Positions 8,331-14,178 of a stretch of 14,178 bases of DNA are shown here, piece after piece (position 1 is the first letter of the stretch; each line of letters opens with the position of its first letter). A program made the position numbers and the translations under genes. Below the pieces are notes generated by a model that saw only the letters and a program-made list of their open reading frames with translations, was not told the DNA's origin and made no database searches. Source of the stretch: an uncultured Ruminococcus sp. GTDB taxonomy: Bacteria; Bacillota; Clostridia; Oscillospirales; Ruminococcaceae. The stretch is taken from contig CAMCOJ010000020.1 in NCBI GenBank assembly GCA_945876405.1, positions 1-14,178 on the forward strand. Reading direction: 5' to 3'.

Positions 8331-10250
8331 CTAAAGTGTGACAGTGAAGGAGATAATGCCGTGGTGGAAGGTGACGTTTATCTGGCCGTTGTGGGCTTCG
8401 GTTATGGCCTGGGCTATGTTGAGACCGAGACCGTTGCCGCCTGTGCCGCTGTTGCGGGATGAGTCTACGCGGTAGAAGCGGTCGAAGAGTTTGGAGATGT
8501 TTTCTTCGGTGAGGTTTTCGCATTTGTTTGAGATGCAGAATTTTATTTTGCCCTGATTGTTTCTGAAGAGGGAGACAGATATCTGGGTGCCGATTATTGA
8601 GTATTTTATTGCATTGTCAACAAGGATGGTGAAGAGTTGTTTTATCCGGTCTTCATCACCGAAATATTTCAGACGGGGTGAGATATCGGCTATAAGTTCA
8701 CGCTGCTCTTCAAATGCATGCGCCTCAAAGTTAAGACATACCTCCGAAACGGCATCTGAAATGTTAAAGTCATACATTTCCATTCTGATTTCATTCGAGT
8801 CGGATTTGGCTATGTAGAGAAGTTCGGCAACAAGCTTTGACATTCGTGAAGTTTCCGACCTGATATAATGCAGCCAGCGCTCCTGATTTTTAATACTGTC
8901 ATTCGGATTGGAGAGTACAACATCAGTGTTTGTGGCAATGACTGTAAGCGGAGTTTTAAGTTCATGTGAGGCATCGGCGATAAACTGTTTCTGCCTGTTC
9001 CACGCCACCTCTATAGGCTTGATTGCCCAGTTTGCCAGGAACAGACTGAGTAAAAATACCACTATAAGTCCGGCACAGCCTATAAAAATAAAGCTTATCA
9101 TAAGGCGGTGGAGTGTAGAAATTTCAATGGAGCGGTCAAGAAATATGATAATCCTTTCACCGTTACGGTCGGTCTGGCTAATCTTGTATCTGCACGAAAC
9201 AGTTTCAATTTTGCATTTTCCGGAAGTCGAGCCTTCAGAGATTATCTGATAGATTTTTTCACGTATTTTCCGGCTGAATTCTTCCTCGTTTTCAACAGTG
9301 TCATTTTCGTAATTGAAAAAGTATTGCATTGACAGATGATGTATTTCACCCTCGCTTCCGATTTCAGCGATTATGTGAGACCTGACGAGGTTTCCGTTGT
9401 ATCTGGTAGTGGACTCCAGCGGCGGTTTGTTGTCCGGCTCAGAGGGAGTTTTGGTAACTGCACTTTCTGAAGCTGTTTCAGATGAATTCACACGTTCTTC
9501 TGTGGCGGAAGTAACGTACCCATCCTGTTTTTCGGAGAAAGCCGGTTCTTCGTATATTTCGTCTGTATGTACTTCATGTGAATACATGGGAGAGTCAGGT
9601 AAAGAAGTCTGTTCCTGTGTATTTTCGGGTGATGGCTGCTCTGTAACAATGTTTTGTTCTGTCACAGGAGGAACGAGTGGCTCTTTGTCGTGATCCGGTT
9701 TTTCCGGACGGTCATTTTTCGGAGGAACTATCTGAGGATCCTCCGGTCTGTCTTCATGATTCGGCTCTGATAAATCATTATTATCTGTATTGTCATTGTC
9801 ATCTTCGAAATCATTATCAGGTTCTTCATTCTCCCACGGGTTATACCAAGGATTGAACCATGGATTTGCCCATGGATTTTCCCATGGATTTGCCCACGGA
9901 TTTGCCCACGGATCCGGCCACTGGGGATTGGACTGTCCGTCAGTGTTCTGATAAAAGCGCTCACTGAAAGGTTCATTTATCTCACCGAGCTTTACAGGCT
10001 GAATCTGGTTTATTCCGGAAAATCTGAGATTTTCAAATTCAAAGTCAGCCGGTTTGCCGTCTTTAGGAATTTTCTTATTCGGCGGAATTGTCTTCCTGTG
10101 ATTCTCAATTAACGTTTCCATAATCTCATCGGAAACTTTTATTTCAGATTTTGACATCATAATGTAAATTGAACTCAGGGTGGCAAACAGAACAAAGGTG
10201 AGGATGAGCATATTAACAAGAACAAATCTTATTTTCAGTTTCTTAATCAT
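8331..10250 (-). CDS. Sensor histidine kinase with a Trp-repeat extracytoplasmic region
   Basis: 639 residues. TM1 is about 9-31 and TM2 about 383-408. The long loop between them faces outside. It holds eight Trp at 111, 115, 119, 123, 127, 131, 135 and 139 (x-N-P-W units), then a D/E/P/T/S-rich low-complexity linker (about 141-285), then a compact membrane-proximal domain (about 286-380, ending RIIIFLDRS) of a kind I recall in clostridial kinases, here with C346 and C353. There is no full HAMP; only about 20 residues separate TM2 from the HisKA motif ASHELKTPL, with phospho-acceptor H429. The ATPase has N-box DNAIKYS (N546), FDRFYR and GxGLGL near 607. The first glycine box is degenerate (SNKCENL where DxGxG is usual). 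The ATG follows SD GGAAGG (10259-10264), which lies in the last codons of the regulator gene. It presumably phosphorylates that regulator. The stimulus is unknown. Confidence 0.93.
   Translation of the reverse strand: MIKKLKIRFVLVNMLILTFVLFATLSSIYIMMSKSEIKVSDEIMETLIENHRKTIPPNKKIPKDGKPADFEFENLRFSGINQIQPVKLGEINEPFSERFYQNTDGQSNPQWPDPWANPWANPWENPWANPWFNPWYNPWENEEPDNDFEDDNDNTDNNDLSEPNHEDRPEDPQIVPPKNDRPEKPDHDKEPLVPPVTEQNIVTEQPSPENTQEQTSLPDSPMYSHEVHTDEIYEEPAFSEKQDGYVTSATEERVNSSETASESAVTKTPSEPDNKPPLESTTRYNGNLVRSHIIAEIGSEGEIHHLSMQYFFNYENDTVENEEEFSRKIREKIYQIISEGSTSGKCKIETVSCRYKISQTDRNGERIIIFLDRSIEISTLHRLMISFIFIGCAGLIVVFLLSLFLANWAIKPIEVAWNRQKQFIADASHELKTPLTVIATNTDVVLSNPNDSIKNQERWLHYIRSETSRMSKLVAELLYIAKSDSNEIRMEMYDFNISDAVSEVCLNFEAHAFEEQRELIADISPRLKYFGDEDRIKQLFTILVDNAIKYSIIGTQISVSLFRNNQGKIKFCISNKCENLTEENISKLFDRFYRVDSSRNSGTGGNGLGLNIAQAITEAHNGQINVTFHHGIISFTVTL
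9834..9929. repeat. 12-bp tandem repeat encoding x-N-P-W in the kinase ectodomain
   Basis: Eight in-frame 12-bp units begin with CCA (the Trp codon on the minus strand) at 9834, 9846, 9858, 9870, 9882, 9894, 9906 and 9918. The central units are nearly identical (CCATGGATTTGC and close variants). The outer units have drifted while still encoding Trp, and mostly Asn-Pro. This looks like slippage-type expansion that keeps the frame and the tryptophan. Confidence 0.95.
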
Positions 10251-10255
10251 ATAAT

Positions 10256-10933
10256 TTACCTTCCGCAGCTCAGACAGTATCCGACTCCTCTGACTGTTTT
10301 TACAGTAACTGCAGATTTGATATGAAGGAGTTTTTTCCGGATAAATGAGATGTAAACTTCAACGTTATTATATTCTGCATTTGAATCATATCCCCAGACT
10401 TTTTCTATAAGCTGTTCCTTGCTGATAATTGCAGAACCACTGCGCAGGAAAAGTTCCATTATGCAGAATTCCTTTAGTCCGAGTTTCATGGAAGAGTCGC
10501 CGCAGGTAAGCTCATAGGTGGAAAGATTCAGGCTTATGTCACTGAATTTGAGAATGTTTTCACATACGACTCCTGCATTTCTTCTGCCGAGGGAACGTAT
10601 ACGTGCAAGCAGTTCTTCCGTGTTGAATGGCTTTGTCATATAGTCGTCTGCACCGATATCCAGTCCGGCAACCTTGTCGGATATTTCGTCTCTGGCAGTG
10701 AGAAGCAGCACAGGCGTTGATATCCTGTTGATTCTCAGTGCTCTCAGAACATCAAATCCGTTCATTTTCGGAAGATTTATATCAAGTATAATAACGTCAT
10801 AAATTCCGGTCATTGCACAGTCAAGGCCGGATACACCGTCGTGACATGCATCGGTGAGGTATTTGTTTTTCTGCAGTATCTGCTGCAGGGCATCGGCGAG
10901 TGCAATCTCGTCTTCTATAATAAGTATTCTCAT
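10256..10933 (-). CDS. OmpR/PhoB-family response regulator
   Basis: 225 residues, normal for the family. The receiver domain (about 1-115) has acidic pocket residues E7 and D8 (IIEDE), phospho-acceptor D51 (VIILDINLPKMNG), T79 (LLLTARD) and K101 (TKPF). The C-terminal winged-helix DNA-binding domain (about 125-222) ends in VKTVRGVGYCL, typical of the class. It should bind DNA as a dimer when phosphorylated by the kinase encoded 5 nt downstream. Its own start is 4 nt after the peptidase stop. Its SD GGAG (10941-10944) lies in the last codons of the peptidase gene, 7 nt from the ATG, so translation is probably coupled. Targets cannot be told; the unit's own promoter lies beyond the contig edge. 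No promoter was seen inside the unit. Confidence 0.96.
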   Translation of the reverse strand: MRILIIEDEIALADALQQILQKNKYLTDACHDGVSGLDCAMTGIYDVIILDINLPKMNGFDVLRALRINRISTPVLLLTARDEISDKVAGLDIGADDYMTKPFNTEELLARIRSLGRRNAGVVCENILKFSDISLNLSTYELTCGDSSMKLGLKEFCIMELFLRSGSAIISKEQLIEKVWGYDSNAEYNNVEVYISFIRKKLLHIKSAVTVKTVRGVGYCLSCGR

Positions 10934-10937
10934 TGTA

Positions 10938-13900
10938 TCACTCCGTTATTTTGTAAAGCATTCTCTGAAAATCCAGTACGTTTATTCTGCCGTCATTATT
11001 CATATCGGCACTTCGTCTCTGATATGCGTCCGGTCTGATACCGTACAGGAGTATTCTGCGGAAAATCAATATATCAGAGGCAGAGAGATTTCCGTCGTCA
11101 TTAAGATCTCCCGGCAGATACTCTGAAGGCAGGGTTTTTATAATGCTGCAGGTGGCTTTGCTGCAGAGGGTGTTTTCTGACGCCTTGTATCTTACTGCGA
11201 GAATGTACTGTGTATTCCGGGAGAGTCCGGTAAACACAGATTCGTCCTGCCATGTGAATTCCTCCGAGAATTTTTTCCTTATTCCGTATTCAAGTCCTTC
11301 ATGCTTTTCAAGTGTAATCGTGCTGTCTGTATATCCTCTGATATTCAGAAGCTTTGCTGAAATATTGTCCTGATGAGGTATTACCACACTGCAGCGTTCA
11401 GAAGCGAATGAATTATCCGTATGTGTGTAAAAAAAGTAAAGTGTTTCACCTGATGAGCAGTATGATGAAAAAATCTTTTTGAAACTGATAATGCCGTTTT
11501 TGTCGGCAAGATTTGCTGAAGAAGCCGGTTTGCTTGTATATCCGTACAGATCGGTTTTGCAGTAGGATATGCTGCTGTCAAATATTCCGGTAAGCACACC
11601 GTTCTGATAGTCAATTGTTACTTCCGGAGCCTTCGCTCTTGACGGTACACTGATAACAGTAACACTTCCGTCAGCATCTGTCATTTTCAGTTCACGCCCG
11701 GTAAATTCGGATACACTGTCGTAACAGTGCATTTCATTTCCGTCAGGGTCATAAACTTTGTATTTTTCTTCGTCAAATATTATTTTTTCTTTCTCGTAGC
11801 TGAATGAATATTTTTCATTTCCACCGGGCATCTTTACAACTACTTCTTTTATGTCGGTACAGAAACCGGTATCTGATGCGTTATATTTTATGTAAACCGA
11901 ATATATTTTTCCGGGAATCAGATCCGTAACAACAGCCTTGTTATCTGTAATTTTTTCAGAGGGATACATGTCTGATGAACCTGGTTTGTCATTGCTGTAC
12001 TTTAATAATGTGCGGTATTCCGCTTTTCTGTTTTCAGGATTATTTACTGTGAGTTCAAAAGAAGTGCTGCCGGTTATCTCCACCTGAACATCCTCATCTG
12101 AAATAACAGGACGTGAAGGAATACTGAAATGACATACTGTGCTTTCAGGCGCAGTATCAGTTGCAGGTATCTGAAAATAAAGATCGGTATCATAATCCGG
12201 ATATATTCTGAAAAAGCTGCCGAAGAGTGTCGGAACTATTCTGCTGTAAACACTTTGAGCATCCGACATATCAGAGGATGTGCTGAACATTACCTCATCT
12301 TTGAATGAAAAGAGCCCGGCAATAGCTTCGCTGTCAGTAAGAAGAGCGTGTTCACCAAGTGCTTTTCCGAGATCTCTTCTTTCATTCAGAACAAGTTCGT
12401 ATTCCTTGTCCTTTTCTGTAACGGTAAGAGTCTGTCCGAAGTAATCAGAGATACTCTCACCGTTTTTGAAAATATGACCGTCCTCTGCTTTTACAGAAGC
12501 ATTTTCTTCATCGAAAAGGATTGTTTCATTTCTGTAGTCAGCAGCAGCTCTTTTTCTGTAAATCTTAAGTCTGTAAACTGTTTTTTCAAGTCCGGGTTCA
12601 GATGAAACAATTTCGATATTGTTCTCTCCGTATTCAACAGGTATTCTGTGACTTTGGTGACCTGAAACAACTTCCGTGCCGTTAACGGTTATTGTACCGG
12701 TTCCGGAAGGGAAGAGTACTGCATAGTCTCTGACATCGCTTATTTCTGCACAGAGTTCTGTAACAGGACTGCCCTGACCGTCATTTATTTTAAGCGGCAT
12801 TTTGTTTATGGTAAGCGAACTTAGAACTGACCGGTTTACCTCATACTCCGGAGGATTTTTTATCTGCACTGAAGTAAAGGCTTTAAGGCATACGTTACCA
12901 ATGTAGTACATGATGTTTGAATCCGGAATCTGAGGGTTATCATATACAGTTTCTATTTCGAGGCCCTTTGTATCTGTCCATCTGGTTCCGTTTGAGCTTA
13001 TAAAGCTCTCACCCTTTTCTGAATTCAGTTCAATCTCTTCAGGGGTTATTTCACTAACGTTTACGGCAAAGCGGTTTTCCATAAGAACCACGGCTGCCTC
13101 CACAGGAACAGCACAGAAAAATTCGGGATTGGTCAGGCGTGCCGTTACTGAGAACATTTCTCCTTCTTTTACAGGGACAGACTCAGCCAGTGCAGCTGTG
13201 TGGTATCCGGCGTATTTTTCCTTACCCTTTATTACGGCTGCTTCTTTTCCGGACGTCGGGTCATTTGGGTTGGTCAGTCCGGTGTATACTGTGATTTCAT
13301 ATTCGGCATTATTGTCCGTGGTGTAGAAACCAGCTCCCCGGATAAATTCATCTTCCTCAGCGGTAAAGATGTTTGCCATATATCCGGTGCATCTTTCAGC
13401 ATTGTCAGGGGAAATGGCTGCAGTATAGAAAAGAGTGTCGTGCTGATAGTTTTTATCATATAACTTTGGCTCAGTCTTCATACTGCATGCATCTGAAAGT
13501 GAATTGTCGTAGTATGAAATATAGAAGTAACCATCAAGTCCCCAGCTGTCTCCCCAGCTGTTTTTTGCAATCCATGCACCGTCCCCCGGTGGCTTTACAA
13601 GAAAATTGTCCCTGCTGTAGCTGTCGTCCCAGCCGACTATAAGCACTGCATGATTCGTCTTTCCGTTTGTCGGGTCATACTGGGCAAATGTTTTTTCGCT
13701 GCATGTGCTTTCATATCTGATATTTACGGCTACAGCATTTTCCTCCATGAGCATCTGCTTTATCTCGCTGTCGGAAAATCTTTTTACTTCATCCGGTGAA
13801 CTGTCCTTGAGTGTGTAGGGATTAATCATGTTTATATCCGAAACAAAGTAGTCGCTTCTGTCTGAGAGAGAAGTGTCTATATTTTCCTCAGTGGTGTCAT

Positions 13901-14133
13901 AGGGGAGCAGGGATTCATCAACCGGACCGGTCCATCTTGCATACGATGCAGCAGCATATCCCATATGTCCGCCTGCTATAAATGAGTTTGCACCGGTTTC
14001 AGGATTTGAGGGGGTATTATCTCCGAAAAAACTGAAATATGCCAGATGAAGCTCTGACAGGTCAATGAAAGGACTGTTTTTTATAAGGGAAGTTTCAAGT
14101 GCTCCTGAAGCAGCAAATGACCAGCATGTACCG
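10938..14133 (-). CDS. Dockerin-bearing papain-family (C1A) cysteine peptidase, N-terminally truncated
   Basis: Residue 1 here is the first wholly genomic codon (14130-14132); 1064 codons remain. The signal peptide, any propeptide and the oxyanion-hole Gln lie beyond the edge. The catalytic domain is about 1-220: GTCWSFAASG with nucleophile C3 (codon 14124-14126), NHAVLIVGWDD with H161, and AKNSWGDSWG with N191. About 230-355 resembles the lectin-like domain often following such peptidases (IRGAGFYTTDNN, then YAGYHTAAL). About 436-527 fits a cadherin-like beta-sandwich (SVLSSLTINKMPL to KTVYRLKIYRKR). Two similar units follow at about 535-590 and 785-840 (ETILFDEE / EKIIFDEE), with fibronectin-III-like segments at about 680-770 and 930-1000. 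The C-terminus is a dockerin (about 1006-1064) with two Ca loops, D1009-N1011-D1013-D1020 and D1043-N1045-D1047-D1054. It is probably exported and docked to a cohesin scaffold. It is the first visible gene of the unit with the two-component genes. Confidence 0.93.
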
Positions 14134-14178
14134 CTGTCTCTTATACACATCTCCGAGCCCACGAGACAGGCAGAAATC
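14134..14178 (-). other. Nextera sequencing adapter (artefact), right end
   Basis: 14134-14167 is the Nextera read-2 adapter in read-through orientation, starting CTGTCTCTTATACACATCT. 14168-14175 (AGGCAGAA) is the index read, and 14176-14178 (ATC) is the start of the P7 tail. It is the reverse complement of the left end. The first ten residues of the frame read through it are adapter-derived, except one base of the tenth codon. Confidence 0.97.

Noticed and set aside
8254-8523. Separate small minus-strand gene (89 codons) at the kinase 3' end
   Set aside because: It overlaps the conserved ATPase domain in another frame, gives an Arg/His/Pro-rich peptide, and runs through the bidirectional terminator.
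9397-9693. Plus-strand open frame of 98 codons opposite the kinase linker
   Set aside because: It is antisense to low-complexity coding sequence. The S/G/V-rich product mirrors the D/E/P/T/S codons, and no convincing ribosome binding site was seen.
9834-9929. CRISPR-like or regulatory direct repeats
   Set aside because: Units are 12 bp with no spacers, are in frame with the kinase, and encode a regular x-N-P-W peptide.
10251-10940. Internal promoters for the regulator or kinase
   Set aside because: Gaps of 4 and 5 nt leave no room, and no paired -35/-10 boxes were seen just upstream. Co-transcription is simpler.
1-14178. Composite transposon with 44-bp terminal inverted repeats and Tn5-like ends
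   Set aside because: The ends are the engineered mosaic end plus library index and primer sequence. There is no transposase gene and no target duplication.

Overview
The window is one assembled contig from a low-to-moderate GC Gram-positive anaerobe, most likely a cellulosome-forming Ruminococcus or close relative (Oscillospiraceae). Three things point there. A large secreted protein ends in a type I dockerin. pheST is preceded by a T-box riboswitch with strong AGGAGG-type ribosome binding sites. The lipoproteins and the histidine kinase look like clostridial families. Both ends are sequencing-library sequence, not genome: positions 1-44 and 14134-14178 are the same Illumina Nextera adapter (Tn5 mosaic end plus an i7 index that I read as N703) in opposite orientation. 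Genomic sequence therefore runs from 45 to 14133, and the two outermost genes are cut by the contig edge. Their apparent start codons lie inside adapter.

Layout: 45-4457 (+) holds two exported proteins. The first is a 5'-truncated propeller-like plus ABC-type solute-binding fusion. The second is a lipoprotein with only a propeller-like region. No permease or ATPase gene is visible. 4458-4829 is a dense regulatory interval with a perfect-consensus sigma-A promoter, a terminator-like hairpin starting at the expected transcription start, and a complete phenylalanine T-box leader with its own terminator. 4830-8257 (+) is pheS-pheT. 8278-8312 is a bidirectional terminator between convergent units. 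8331-14133 (-) is a compact three-gene unit, read right to left: a dockerin-bearing papain-family cysteine peptidase, an OmpR/PhoB-type response regulator and a sensor histidine kinase. The gaps are 4 and 5 nt, and both Shine-Dalgarno sequences sit inside or against the preceding gene's stop.

The most unusual part is this minus-strand unit. The kinase's extracytoplasmic region carries eight tryptophans spaced exactly four residues apart (a repeated x-N-P-W unit), encoded by a 12-bp tandem repeat. About 145 residues of acidic, proline- and threonine-rich linker follow. The tight coupling of a probable cellulosomal peptidase to a two-component system suggests that the peptidase is a signalling input, a processing partner or a product controlled with the sensor. 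That link is inference from gene order. No tRNA, rRNA, CRISPR array or natural mobile element was seen.
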